Part shown: one piece after another, positions 16,619 through 25,908 of the stretch
Layout: each line of letters starts with the position of its first letter
Position numbering within the stretch: the stretch's first letter is position 1
Origin: Trichormus variabilis 0441
Lineage (GTDB): Bacteria > Cyanobacteriota > Cyanobacteriia > Cyanobacteriales > Nostocaceae
Reading direction: 5' to 3'
Assembly (NCBI RefSeq): GCF_009856605.1
Contig: NZ_CP047243.1
Coordinates: 298,033-362,032, forward strand
DNA: 64,000 nucleotides
The notes under the pieces: generated by a model
Seen by the model: only the letters and a program-made list of their open reading frames with translations
Database searches by the model: none
What the model was told of the DNA's origin: nothing
Translations under genes and position numbers: made by a program

Positions 16619-17629
16619 TCAAGCAGATGCAGAGCCACCTAACACATTTCTATAAACCTCAGCAGTTTCCTCACCAAAACCACCTGCTTTGGCATGACGA
16701 AGTAGCGATTGAATGATTGGCATGGCAATGCTCATCCCAAATAAGGCATTGAAACCTTCAACAACCACTGGTGCTGACAACACAACCGTAAATTCTGGAA
16801 ATAACGCCAACACAGCCACTAAAATCAGAAAAACAATTGGTGTAGCAATACCTGCTGCCTTTGCGGTTTTTAAAATTAAATTTTTATATTCTTCAACAGT
16901 AATATCGCCTCGATAAAGATCCAAGGAGTAGGAAATTGCTGTGACTGTAACTTGGGTGAGAATAGCGGTTCCAGTTGCAGTGATCCCCAGCCTAGCAATA
17001 GTCCCTGAATTGCTGATGATAGAATCTACCGCATTATAAACCCGAATATACAACTGTTCCCCCACAGTCATTACTTCAGCACCACGACGAAGATTATCAA
17101 TACCTACTTCCCACACAATGTTGTCAGCACCATTTGAGCCTCCTTGGGAACGTGGGATGATATGGCTACCATGTTTATCGCTCAGAAATTCCCGGATAGT
17201 TCGTTCGTTAGCCCCTAACTTTGATGTACCGGGGATTTTATCAAACAGTTGCATTACATCTGCATCAGAGCGAGGCAAATCGTCAACTCTCAGACCAGCT
17301 CGATACCTCAATCTACTCGCAATTTTGGGCATCTCTAATGCTAGTTCGGCAGCCGTCCTGGGCAAGTTTTGTAATGCCTCAGCTATGGCTACACTTGAAG
17401 TCGTCACACCAATAGCAGTTCCTTCCAATGCTTTACTGAAATTTTGTACAGTTTGAAACCCTTGTTGGGCTGTTACCTGTAAATCAGTCACTGCATTAAT
17501 ACTTGAGGTAGTAATCTCTACAGTAGTATTCTTGATCCCATCAACTACATTTTCTACGCCATTTGCTGCTTCTTGAACTTTATCTTTTAGCGTATCTGCT
17601 AAATTACGTGCTTTGTTTATGAAATTCAT
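16619..17629 (-). CDS. membrane protein with HNH-like motif (copy A)
   Basis: A 336-residue protein in three parts. Residues 1-105 are amphipathic helices (repeated V-x-x-x-V pattern). Residues about 120-195 contain EFLSDKHGSHIIPRSQGGSN then NIVWE-x4-DN-x2-RG, resembling an HNH nuclease turn (H-x-x-P-x-S-x-GG-x3-x3-N). The C-terminal part has two or three hydrophobic segments (TPIVFLILVAVLALFPEF). A related protein is encoded at 50359-51369. The usual 'DH' before the turn is 'SH', so catalysis is uncertain. An HNH-like domain joined to membrane helices suggests a membrane-linked effector or toxin, by inference. Confidence 0.6.
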   Translation of the reverse strand: MNFINKARNLADTLKDKVQEAANGVENVVDGIKNTTVEITTSSINAVTDLQVTAQQGFQTVQNFSKALEGTAIGVTTSSVAIAEALQNLPRTAAELALEMPKIASRLRYRAGLRVDDLPRSDADVMQLFDKIPGTSKLGANERTIREFLSDKHGSHIIPRSQGGSNGADNIVWEVGIDNLRRGAEVMTVGEQLYIRVYNAVDSIISNSGTIARLGITATGTAILTQVTVTAISYSLDLYRGDITVEEYKNLILKTAKAAGIATPIVFLILVAVLALFPEFTVVLSAPVVVEGFNALFGMSIAMPIIQSLLRHAKAGGFGEETAEVYRNVLGGSASA

Positions 17630-17894
17630 ATTTTTGTAACTTGCTATTTTTTACGATTTATTATTTAGTCCAAATTGTCTCTAAAAAACAAAGAAATACA
17701 TCAACATTAATCAGGAATTAGCCAAGAAAAAGTTAAAGATATAGTAAGGAATTTATAAAATTAGTATGTAGCTGGGTAAACCCTGGACTATAAAGCTAGT
17801 TTAACTGTTTTATTCCCAATTTAAGTAAATTTTTGATTAATATGGCAATTAGCATTATTTGAAGCAGTTTCTAGCTGGAATATTCTTGATGTAA

Positions 17895-18284
17895 TCACCG
17901 TTCGCAACCTACACCATCCCTATCCCTGTCGAACCCATGCGGATCTGGCTGATTCACCCTAAATCTGCGGTAAGGAATATCAGGACAATTCAAATCTGGC
18001 GAGTTCGGCGGGATGCAGAAGTCTGGATAGGAGCGATCGCACTGTTGCACCTGTTGTGTAGTTGTAGGCTGAATCTTCTTCCCTCGCCTGAAATCCCAAG
18101 GCATCATGGGCTGCGATTGATTCCAAAAGCCCAGCTTCTGTTGTTTAGCATTAGCCTCAGCTTGCAGGAATTGGTCTTTAGTGTTGGTGCATCCTTTAAG
18201 ATACTGCCTGTAAACCACAGCTTGCCCCTCTTGCACCATTGTCAGGTTAACTGAGCGATTGTTTGCAACAAGTCTTTTATACTT
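17895..18284 (-). pseudogene. 5'-truncated copy of the secreted nuclease gene
   Basis: Close DNA and protein match to the 3' two-thirds of the nuclease gene at 19199-19882, including MVQEGQAVVYRQYLKGC, the basic linker and the C-terminal calcium-binding motif DPHGFDRDRDG. Homology begins at about 18284 (KYKRLVA), lacks five codons (EVFVS) found in the intact copy, and meets an in-frame TAA just upstream. The signal peptide and catalytic N-terminal part are missing. An internal ATG (18239) could give a 114-aa fragment that lacks the catalytic part. Confidence 0.85.
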
Positions 18285-18310
18285 ACCGTTTTATCACGCC
18301 CGTCGTCTTC

Positions 18311-19126
18311 TTACTCCCGCAAAAAATAAGACTCAACCTTGCTAAAGTCTAAATTGCCTAAATCACTATCTTCAATAAAAAAATAAAAATAATCATCAAC
18401 ACTATCTGGGTGGTTAAGTTCCAAGAGCAATTGTCCTTTCGCGTCTCCTACCGTTTCCCTGACATACGAGTGAAACTCTACTTCCCCACCAAGTTTGTTG
18501 ATGCGGCGATTGATAGTTTCTTGGTCATCTTCCTCATTCAACCAATCATTAAATTCCCGAAAGAGTGTTTTTAATTCTTCAGGAACATCGAAGGTTTTAG
18601 CGTATCCATCACGAGTAACACAAAACACATCTTGTTGTGCAGAAAAGCTTAATGAGTAAATTTGCTCGTACCACTCTCGCTGGCTGGCAAACTCTGCTAA
18701 AAAGCTGAAGTCAGTAATTAATTTATTTCTGTCCTGAATAATTTCAACGAAGTAGAGAATACGATATTGTTCAGGACTGAGTTGATCCATCGGCACATCT
18801 AAGCCAGAGTAAAACTGCAAAATCCCTTTTCGGGGTAATCTAAACCCATCGATGATTGGCAAGTCAGCGCAGTTTACCTGCATCAGAAACATCATCATCT
18901 CACCTGTTTGGCGATCGCGCGGATAGTCTGTTCCTTTCGGCAGGTAAGGGTAGCCGCCAATTTTGCTCTGCCAGGGTTCTAACGGATCTTCTTCCCAAGC
19001 AGCATCCAGCCATTTTACCTCTTCTCCAACATGAATTTTGATATAGGGCTGCAAGTTAGATTCTAAAAAAGGTCGCAGTGGCTCAAACTGAGATGGCAAA
19101 TCACGCATAAGAGGTAGAGTATCCAT
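18311..19126 (-). CDS. DUF1963 (YwqG-like) protein
   Basis: A 271-residue soluble protein with DUF1963 features: KIGGYPYLPKGTDYPRD near residue 50, FLMQVNCADLP near 80 and GILQFYSG near 105. The family is widespread and its function is not established. The gene sits between the intact and truncated nuclease copies, so the duplication either spans it or was followed by its insertion. I am confident of the family. Confidence 0.8.
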   Translation of the reverse strand: MDTLPLMRDLPSQFEPLRPFLESNLQPYIKIHVGEEVKWLDAAWEEDPLEPWQSKIGGYPYLPKGTDYPRDRQTGEMMMFLMQVNCADLPIIDGFRLPRKGILQFYSGLDVPMDQLSPEQYRILYFVEIIQDRNKLITDFSFLAEFASQREWYEQIYSLSFSAQQDVFCVTRDGYAKTFDVPEELKTLFREFNDWLNEEDDQETINRRINKLGGEVEFHSYVRETVGDAKGQLLLELNHPDSVDDYFYFFIEDSDLGNLDFSKVESYFLRE

Positions 19127-19198
19127 TGTGTCCTTACAAGTTTCATAGTTTGTTCAGTCAGATGATAGCCTGATGCTCACCATCTCAAATCCACCTAG

Positions 19199-19882
19199 TC
19201 AACTCTCGCAACCAATTCCATCCCTATCCCTGTCGAACCCATGCGGATCTGGCTGATTCACCCTAAATCTGCGGTAAGGGATATCAGGACAATCTAAATC
19301 TGCCGCATTGGGTGGAATACAAAAATCTGGGTAGGAGCGATCGCACTGTTGTTGTTGAGATCGCTCTATAGTAGGCGCAGTATTTTTCTTGCCTCGCCTG
19401 AAATCCCACGGCATCACGGGCTGCGATTGGTTCCAAAAACCCACCTTCTGTTGTTTGGCATTAGCCTCAGCTTGCAGAAATTGGTCTTTGGTGCGATCGC
19501 ATCCCTTGAGATATTGCCTGTAAAGCACAGCTTGTCCCTCTTGCACCATTGTCAGGTTGACAGAGCGGTTGCTTACAAACACCTCAGCTACCAGCCTTTT
19601 GTACTTGTCGCTCTCAATTGACCGAACTTGCACAGACTGACCCAGTGGCAATAGTTGCCCAAGGCGAGTTCTAGACTGCTGACCCCAAGGGGTTTGCTTG
19701 AGTTCTGGCGCATCCACACAAGCTAGGCGAATGGTTATGGCTTGCCCTTGTTGATTGCGGACTCTTAGTGTATCTCCATCACCTATGCTCACGACTGTCA
19801 TATTCGGTAAGCTGGTCTGTGCTATTGTTGGCACTCCAGAAATGAGCATTAGAAATGCCGCAAGAATAACTGCTTTATTCAT
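19199..19882 (-). CDS. secreted thermonuclease (SNase-like) with Excalibur domain
   Basis: A 227-residue protein with a signal peptide (about residues 1-21, AAFLMLISGVPTIA), an SNase-like nuclease domain (about 25-165) and a C-terminal Excalibur-type calcium-binding motif (CPDIPYRRFRV, then DPHGFDRDRDGIGC). Catalytic positions expected for this family are visible: Arg in ITIRLACVDAPEL, Glu in the same segment, and Arg in KYKRLVAEVFV. The enzyme would cut DNA or RNA outside the cytoplasm with calcium. A truncated copy lies 0.9 kb away in the same orientation. Confidence 0.85.
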   Translation of the reverse strand: MNKAVILAAFLMLISGVPTIAQTSLPNMTVVSIGDGDTLRVRNQQGQAITIRLACVDAPELKQTPWGQQSRTRLGQLLPLGQSVQVRSIESDKYKRLVAEVFVSNRSVNLTMVQEGQAVLYRQYLKGCDRTKDQFLQAEANAKQQKVGFWNQSQPVMPWDFRRGKKNTAPTIERSQQQQCDRSYPDFCIPPNAADLDCPDIPYRRFRVNQPDPHGFDRDRDGIGCES

Positions 19883-20062
19883 TGGTATGTGTAGGGTTGG
19901 CTGCTTTTAGTATCAAAAATAACTTGTGTTTTTCCTCTAGGCTGTGATTTGGATCGGTAGCAGGGGTATGCTTTAGTTATTTTTGTGGTTAGTAACTTTT
20001 CCTTGATCTTCGAGGGGAAACTGTTACAGATAAAGATTGCTGTTTATGGAATGTGAATATGA

Positions 20063-21241
20063 TTAATACCCTATTGGTAAAAATTTAGAAGTATTAGTGA
20101 TTAAATCTTTTCCTATTCTTGCTCCAACTCCTTCGGGTATTCCATTGATGAGAAAACAGGATAATTGTAAAGTGTAAGTATCCTCTTCCATTTTTATTAA
20201 AGGCATATCTACATACTGCTGATATACTTTATATAAGTGGCTGTAATCAGGAGAGGGATTATTTATTAGAGATATTTCTGACTTAAAGATTTCTACTTCT
20301 TTACCTTCACGTCCCCAGGTTGGCTTGGAAACAAAAGGATAACTAATGTGGGAATCTTTCATAAACGTAGGAAGAAAATGACTATAACCACTTTGACTAT
20401 TTTTCAGAGAATTATCTAATCCTAGTTCTGTAATCAAAGCCATCAAAGCTTTATTCTGAATGATAAACGAACTTAAAGGATTAATTAGGGCTACTTTTTT
20501 ATCATAAACCAAGGGTTCCAAGTAATCCCAAAGGCTCACACCCAAATTAGGATCTTTATCCTCTACCATCCATTCTGTAGGATATAAGCGATAAATAATA
20601 TCCACTTTTCTATCTATATGGTCATAAACATATTGCTCATCCATTGTAATTTTTTCTATAGGGCAATAGGCAGATTTGTATTGACACAAAGACCGTAAAT
20701 ATTCTACAGTGCCGATATCTTCATCGGCTTGAGATAAGGCAGAAAAAATAATATGACAATCTTGAGGAGACTTATTAAGATATTCTGCTGCTAATTCAAT
20801 GTATTTATTTAGCTGCTGTTGTAGTATTAGTTCGCTTTTTAGATTAGGATCTGTCTTACCAAAATGATTGGCAACTATGCCATTTATTTTGAATGTTTCT
20901 GCAATAAATGTAGCCACCTCTGCATTACATTCTAGTAAGTAAACTTTATCATTATTTATGGCAAAATCACATCTAGCAATAAAAGGAGGCTGTATACTCG
21001 ATTTAATTAGACGTAATGTCTCAGCAGGATAATCAAAATTTAGTAGTGTATCAGTATCTAAAGACCTCATTATATTTGCTGCTTGAAGTAAGATTGGCCA
21101 AACGTTAGCAGCAGCTTGTTTAACTTTTTCGATTATTTGTGGGGAAACTGTTAGCACATCATAGCAGGCATATCCATCGGCATCATACCAACTAAAGATG
21201 TCTTTATATTGTTCGTAAAACTGTTTTCTCGTAAGATTCAT
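20063..21241 (-). CDS. glutathionylspermidine synthase-like ATP-grasp protein
   Basis: A 392-residue protein matching the glutathionylspermidine synthase C-terminal (ATP-grasp) family. PPFIARCDFAINND and LLECNAEVATFIAE lie near residues 95-120, FVSKPTWGREGKEVEIF near 318 carries the ATP-binding lysine, and VYQQYVDMPL follows. Family members ligate a peptide carboxylate to an amine with ATP. The amidase half of the E. coli enzyme is absent. It overlaps the upstream gene by an ATGA, so it is coupled to a membrane-anchored helical protein. Its substrate here is unknown. Confidence 0.75.
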   Translation of the reverse strand: MNLTRKQFYEQYKDIFSWYDADGYACYDVLTVSPQIIEKVKQAAANVWPILLQAANIMRSLDTDTLLNFDYPAETLRLIKSSIQPPFIARCDFAINNDKVYLLECNAEVATFIAETFKINGIVANHFGKTDPNLKSELILQQQLNKYIELAAEYLNKSPQDCHIIFSALSQADEDIGTVEYLRSLCQYKSAYCPIEKITMDEQYVYDHIDRKVDIIYRLYPTEWMVEDKDPNLGVSLWDYLEPLVYDKKVALINPLSSFIIQNKALMALITELGLDNSLKNSQSGYSHFLPTFMKDSHISYPFVSKPTWGREGKEVEIFKSEISLINNPSPDYSHLYKVYQQYVDMPLIKMEEDTYTLQLSCFLINGIPEGVGARIGKDLITNTSKFLPIGY

Positions 21242-22368
21242 GAGCTAGAGCCTCCAGAACGGAAACTACCAAAACCACTTACTCTAGTCCCTGGACTACT
21301 ACGATAGTGTCCGCTAACACGGGTTCCGTCTCTACGGGTGTAAGAACCAACATAAACTGAGCGGCTTCTAAATCCGCTATAACTTGAAGGATAACTATAA
21401 GGTTCATCATCACTACTAGGATAATTAGATGATGCTACATCAGATTCTTCTGTAGTAGATTCTTGATTATCATTGTCTGCTAATATTTCATTACTGGGTG
21501 CAGTAATATTTAATGCAATACTATCTGTACAAGAACTTTCAAAGCTTAAATTATTTTTTTTACACTTTTCTATTTGGTCTATTGCATCACTAATATTACG
21601 GTAGTTTTTGCGATATTCAACAATTTGCGATTCTGCTTTTGTAGCTGCAATACTTCCAGGAGATAAGTTAGATAATAAACTAATGGCTAATTGCCATTGC
21701 AATTTAGCATTAATTAAGTCTGGTAAAGTATAAGGCGAATTGGCCGTCAGTTGTGCCGCTTTTTGTGCTATTTCAATGGCTGATTTTAAATTTTGGAAAG
21801 ATTTCTCTTCTTCTGCAATAACTTTAGCAACATCCGAATAGTTGCGTTGGCAAGCAGCTAAACCTTTTTTAACTACATCGGAAACATTAGTATTAGCAGG
21901 AATCTGATTCAACAAATTAATAGCTTTTTCCCATTTATCTTTTGCTTCTTGCCAAGACTCTGAACGGTAATATTGACCTTTAACAAGTGCGGCTGCTTCT
22001 TGGTCTAATTTTAGAGCTTCTGCCAAATTTGCTGATGCTGGTTCCTCTATTTTCAATTTTGATTCTAATTCAATTGAAAAAAGCCGTAATTGAGCTAGTT
22101 TCTTTTGTGCTTCTTGATAGGGTAGTCCTGGTAAGTTAGGAATTTTTTCTAAAGTGGCAATTATTTGTTTAACTTTAGCATCATTAATTCTCAAAGAATC
22201 CAAATCTAATCTATTAATATTGCTTGTTGTTACTAAATTCTGGGCTTGAGCTAACGCTTCTTGCTGTCCTGAATATCCCTGTGTAATAGCACCTATTCTA
22301 CTTATCCCTACCCAACCTAAAAATGAAGCGATCGCAATGAATAACCAAGTTTTTATCCGCTTGTTCAT
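21238..22368 (-). CDS. membrane-anchored helical repeat protein, Ser-rich tail
   Basis: A 376-residue protein with an N-terminal membrane segment (TWLFIAIASFLGWVGISRIG, about residues 7-28), then about 240 residues of helical repeats (three similar units around W-E-A-K-x-K-W-E-K-A and L-Q-W-Q-L-A-I-S-L-L). A low-complexity tail rich in Ser, Tyr, Gly and Arg follows. The C-terminus resembles tails of cyanobacterial exported proteins (GSYTRRDGTRVSGHYRS). It is co-translated with the ATP-grasp gene (ATGA) and may position that enzyme at the membrane. I do not recognise a named family. Confidence 0.7.
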   Translation of the reverse strand: MNKRIKTWLFIAIASFLGWVGISRIGAITQGYSGQQEALAQAQNLVTTSNINRLDLDSLRINDAKVKQIIATLEKIPNLPGLPYQEAQKKLAQLRLFSIELESKLKIEEPASANLAEALKLDQEAAALVKGQYYRSESWQEAKDKWEKAINLLNQIPANTNVSDVVKKGLAACQRNYSDVAKVIAEEEKSFQNLKSAIEIAQKAAQLTANSPYTLPDLINAKLQWQLAISLLSNLSPGSIAATKAESQIVEYRKNYRNISDAIDQIEKCKKNNLSFESSCTDSIALNITAPSNEILADNDNQESTTEESDVASSNYPSSDDEPYSYPSSYSGFRSRSVYVGSYTRRDGTRVSGHYRSSPGTRVSGFGSFRSGGSSS

Positions 22369-22598
22369 TATCTATAACTTTGTTTGTCAAAATTGTTCTA
22401 GGTTAAATAACATCCAAAAATCGCTCATCTAGCATGATGGCTCTACACCTTGCATTAGGCAATGAGGCAAAGCTTCTACAATAGGCGATTACACAAACTT
22501 CATTTAAGTATTGTTTATGTATCTAGTGTAACCACCATTTATCCCTTAGCCTGTGATCTAGATCAGTGGCAAATGATATAGATAAGTAAAATATGGAA

Positions 22599-22949
22599 CT
22601 AATCGTTATCTTTAATCTCTAACTGATAAATCCGCATCGATGGGTGTTCGTCCATCATCCGCCAGTAAAACCCTTCTTGCAATGGCGATACCCTATCACC
22701 ACAGCGATACAGAAAAACTGGCTCACCCCGGCGCATAGCTTTCTTAATTACCTGCTCTAAATCGGAGTCTAAGCCGCCGTTATGCCAGATGATATGTGAC
22801 TTGCCGAAATACCCCACATTGAGCAAACTTGCAAACAGCCATTCCATTATCGACTGAATCTGCTGTTGCTCAAGTCCGCTACTAGCTTGCCCATAGCTTT
22901 CAATCGTCGGTTGCGCTGGTTTGAGTTTAAGGAAATTCAAGAACTTCAT
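22599..22949 (-). CDS. hypothetical protein, about 116 aa
   Basis: A small soluble protein of no recognised family. I use the ATG at 22949 (MKFLNFLKLKPAQP), because the 12 residues before it overlap a HIP1 site and look non-coding. The middle contains an SxxSGLEQQQIQSIMEW helix and the end a beta-rich part (EGFYWRMMDEHPSMRIYQL). No partner gene is evident on either side. Confidence 0.5.
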   Translation of the reverse strand: MKFLNFLKLKPAQPTIESYGQASSGLEQQQIQSIMEWLFASLLNVGYFGKSHIIWHNGGLDSDLEQVIKKAMRRGEPVFLYRCGDRVSPLQEGFYWRMMDEHPSMRIYQLEIKDND

Positions 22950-23152
22950 GGCGATCGCAAATTTAACTACTTCTATAATTCCCACTTCGTAGAGCGAGGT
23001 AAACTATAATCCGCGATCGCCAAGACATCGGCTGAACGGAATCGCCCAGCTATTTGAATTGAGTGACATTTCTGCTCAGTGTGCTATAAGGGTACAGATC
23101 ATTTGCTAACAGCAAATAACCTGTCAACATAGGTCAAGGACAAGCCACTAAA

Positions 23153-24100
23153 ATGTACCACCCATATTTGAAGCTGATTGCATTTCCTACAATACTCACC
23201 ACAAGCCTCCTTCTTGTGGGACTCAAGCAAGATACCGCAGAAATCACTAACGCACAGCTAAATGAACAGTCCGTACTGGCTATTAACTGGGTACAGCAGT
23301 CGGGAGAGTATCAAGCCCTGACTTACCAAGCATTTAACATCGCCAAAATTGTCTTTGACCAAGCCAAAGCCAAAAGGGTAAAGCAACCAGCCGTTATTGT
23401 TGATATTGATGAGACAGTTCTTGACAATAGTGCTTACCAAGGTGGTCTAATTGGTACTAATAATGGTTTTGAAACATCAACCTGGAATAAATGGGTGGCA
23501 GCAGCCAAAGCTAAGGCTGTCCCTGGTGCAGTTAAGTTTGTAAATTACGTTAATGACAATGGTGGTACAGTCTTTTTTATCTCTAACCGGGATAGAAGCA
23601 GTCAAAAGGGTAGCAAAAATAATGATTTGGAGATAGCAACCATCAATAATTTAAAATCAGTCGGGTTCAAAGGTGTCAATCCTAAAACCGTATTACTCAA
23701 AGGTGAGTTTACCAAAATCATTGATGGCAAAGAAAACACTTCAAAGCAATGGCGACTAGAAGCTATAGAAAATGGTAAGGCTGACGGCAAAAAATATACT
23801 GTAATTGCTTTAATAGGCGACAATCTCAATGATTTTGATGAGAAGGTTGGTGTCACTAATCAAGAACGGCGTAAATCTGTAGAAAAATACTCAGACTATT
23901 ATGGGATATTTGACTCTGTTCCTAATAATAAAGCTATAGAGCCTGCTTATATTACATTGCCCAATCCTATGTACGGTAACTGGGAAACGGGAATGTATGA
24001 TCCTCAAGCCTTCAAAAAGCAAAGCCCTTTTGAACTGAGTCCATCCGAAAAAGAACAACAGCGTAAGGATTCGTTAGTTCGCTGGCTATCTGGTAAATAA
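23153..24100 (+). CDS. acid phosphatase / 5'-nucleotidase, lipoprotein e(P4) family
   Basis: A 315-residue exported HAD-type phosphatase. An N-terminal hydrophobic segment (FPTILTTSLLLVGL) acts as signal peptide, although no clear lipobox cysteine is present. The catalytic motif is VIVDIDETVLDNSAY (two Asp) near residue 82, followed by FFISNRDRSSQ (motif II) and ALIGDNLNDF (motif IV). The family hydrolyses nucleoside monophosphates and other phosphomonoesters outside the cytoplasmic membrane. It is monocistronic in plus orientation among minus-strand genes. Confidence 0.85.
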   Translation: MYHPYLKLIAFPTILTTSLLLVGLKQDTAEITNAQLNEQSVLAINWVQQSGEYQALTYQAFNIAKIVFDQAKAKRVKQPAVIVDIDETVLDNSAYQGGLIGTNNGFETSTWNKWVAAAKAKAVPGAVKFVNYVNDNGGTVFFISNRDRSSQKGSKNNDLEIATINNLKSVGFKGVNPKTVLLKGEFTKIIDGKENTSKQWRLEAIENGKADGKKYTVIALIGDNLNDFDEKVGVTNQERRKSVEKYSDYYGIFDSVPNNKAIEPAYITLPNPMYGNWETGMYDPQAFKKQSPFELSPSEKEQQRKDSLVRWLSGK

Positions 24101-24283
24101 TACATATATTTTAAGTTATAAAGGAAATCAATTTACCATCTTCACTTTTGTACTGTTTGATTTGCCCAGTAATTATGGAGTTATTTTGAGAGTCAGAATA
24201 ACTTTTAGCAGGCTCAGTTGGTGATGATTTAGATGTTAGCTTTGCTGATGTCTCAGCCTGTAATTTGTATCAGGTTTAAGGTT

Positions 24284-24445
24284 TTAATTTGTGTTTGATA
24301 TTTCTTCAACAGTCAAAGAACGAATTAACTCTCTAATCACATCTGTTGCTGGTCTTCCTGTTGTTGAGCAATATTTTTCTAATCTCTCTACTTCACTTGA
24401 AGTGAGATTAATCGTCAGCCGTTTAACAGCCCATTTCTTATTCAT
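24284..24445 (-). CDS. small ribbon-helix-helix (CopG-like) protein
   Basis: A 53-residue protein from ATG at 24445 (MNKKWAVKRLTINL). A longer start at 24490 is possible. VKRLTINLTSSEVERLEKYC then GRPATDVIRELIRSL fits the beta-strand, helix, helix pattern of CopG/Arc DNA-binding proteins. It may be an orphan antitoxin or plasmid copy-control type repressor, but no toxin gene is adjacent. The region 24101-24283 has a decayed open stretch without a start. Confidence 0.6.
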   Translation of the reverse strand: MNKKWAVKRLTINLTSSEVERLEKYCSTTGRPATDVIRELIRSLTVEEISNTN

Positions 24446-24490
24446 GGAGAGCAAACTATATTGATGAATTACTCCTCCAATATCAATCAT

Positions 24491-24898
24491 CTAAACTGTT
24501 ACTACCAGGATATATCTAACCAAATTAGCATTAAGAAGCTATCAAGAAAATGCTTTTATATTTAAACTTGCAATGAATCGCTTAAATAGATTCAAAAATG
24601 TGAAGTTTAGATGCTTTAAAAGCAAAAACTGTAAATAGAATATAAGCTTAAAATTTTTCTGTGAAGAAACATTCAGTAGAATTACATGATGCTGACTTGC
24701 TCCCCATCAGTGTAGCTAAAGAAAATCTTGAGATTGTTTGCGGTAGTCGTTGCCAAAGTAATGTGTGATAGTTTAATTCCTTGCTGTTGGCGATCGCTAC
24801 TAACTTTTATCAATGTTTTTAAAAACAGATGAGGCTAAACCTACCAAATATTGTAGTGTTTTTGTAGGCGATCGCTGCGGTTGTAGAATCAAACATCA
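24491..24898. other. gene-free stretch
   Basis: 408 AT-rich bases between a small CopG-like gene and a minus-strand hypothetical gene. I see two HIP1-type octamers (near 24791 and 24868) but no supported gene, RNA or repeat. Confidence 0.4.
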
Positions 24899-25447
24899 TC
24901 ACTCAACATCCATATCCAAAGAAAAAGCAGCCCAAATACTTTGCGTAACTTCGCCTGTCTCAAGCCGTTCCTTGAAAGCCCCTCGCTTTGTCGCGTTTTC
25001 ATCTGAGATATCCTGCACACTCACCACCCTACCCGCTTCAAAACTGAACTCCAAAAGTGTTTCAAAAGCACTCCCCTTTTGATAACCCATGTGGACGTAG
25101 AAATCTCGAATAAAGTCTTTACCCAGACTGATTCTTCCGGTGAAAGGTGTTAGGAGTCTTAATCCTTGGTAAGTTGGATAGCCGTACTTCTCCCCTGGAG
25201 GTATTTCTGGCATGATGCCCTGAATTGGTTTATGACCTCCTTCGACTTCACCAATGACCATTTGTGTGAGGAATAAGCCTTCATCGGTAATTTCATAGGT
25301 GGAGTAAAAGCCACGATAGCAAGCTGTGTGAAGCATCTGCGGCTGCATACCGTAGTCTTGAGGAATTACCAAGCTTTCTCCGTTTAGTCCAACTAACTCG
25401 TATTCTTCACCTTTGTATAAAAATGTGTCTGGGATTTGGGATGTCAT
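24899..25447 (-). CDS. hypothetical protein, 182 aa
   Basis: A soluble, beta-rich protein beginning MTSQIPDTFLYKGEEYELVG. It has no signal peptide, membrane segment or recognised catalytic motif. The composition and length resemble small immunity-like or SMI1-neighbour proteins found in bacteria, but I cannot assign a family. It stands alone between two gene-poor stretches. Confidence 0.6.
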   Translation of the reverse strand: MTSQIPDTFLYKGEEYELVGLNGESLVIPQDYGMQPQMLHTACYRGFYSTYEITDEGLFLTQMVIGEVEGGHKPIQGIMPEIPPGEKYGYPTYQGLRLLTPFTGRISLGKDFIRDFYVHMGYQKGSAFETLLEFSFEAGRVVSVQDISDENATKRGAFKERLETGEVTQSIWAAFSLDMDVE

Positions 25448-25908
25448 AAAATCTTTCCGAGAAGGTTATTATCCTTTCTAGCTTTGAACACGCTGCATTT
25501 CTGAGGCGTATTCTTGTAATCGGTCATATCCGGCTAACGAATTACCATCTAGCTGTTTACCTAAGATGGTCTTATTTTGATTATTCCCTTAGCAGAGATA
25601 TTTCTAACGACCAGTCTGTAAAGGCAACAAGTTTCTCTGTAGTATTTACATTTTATAGTTAATTTTGTTACGCTATATTCATCAGCAGCATTAGCTTCCC
25701 TATTTTATATTTCTTATAACTCTAATTTCGACAAGATGAGACACTTCTTGTTGAGTAGTTAATCACTTATGTAAAAATGATATATTTACGTTTAATTCTG
25801 TTGTTCCCTTAAATTTTAGCTTGTCATATCTGCATTAATGCTTTTGGCCCACAGTGGTTAAAAATTATTTTTCTCATCAAACAAAATGATGATTCATTGA
25901 ACAACACT
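25448..25908. other. gene-poor stretch with a decayed C-terminal coding remnant
   Basis: On the minus strand, about 25479-25590 reads as an open stretch of about 35 codons ending in a stop (KTILGKQLDGNSLAGYDRL, then a helix), with no start codon upstream. This looks like the C-terminus of a lost gene. The rest is AT-rich and must contain the promoter for the 25909 gene, but no convincing consensus was found. Confidence 0.3.

Noticed and set aside
24110..24260. About 50 open codons on the minus strand ending before 24110
   Set aside because: There is no start codon or recognisable motif. It may be a decayed gene but cannot be supported as a coding region.
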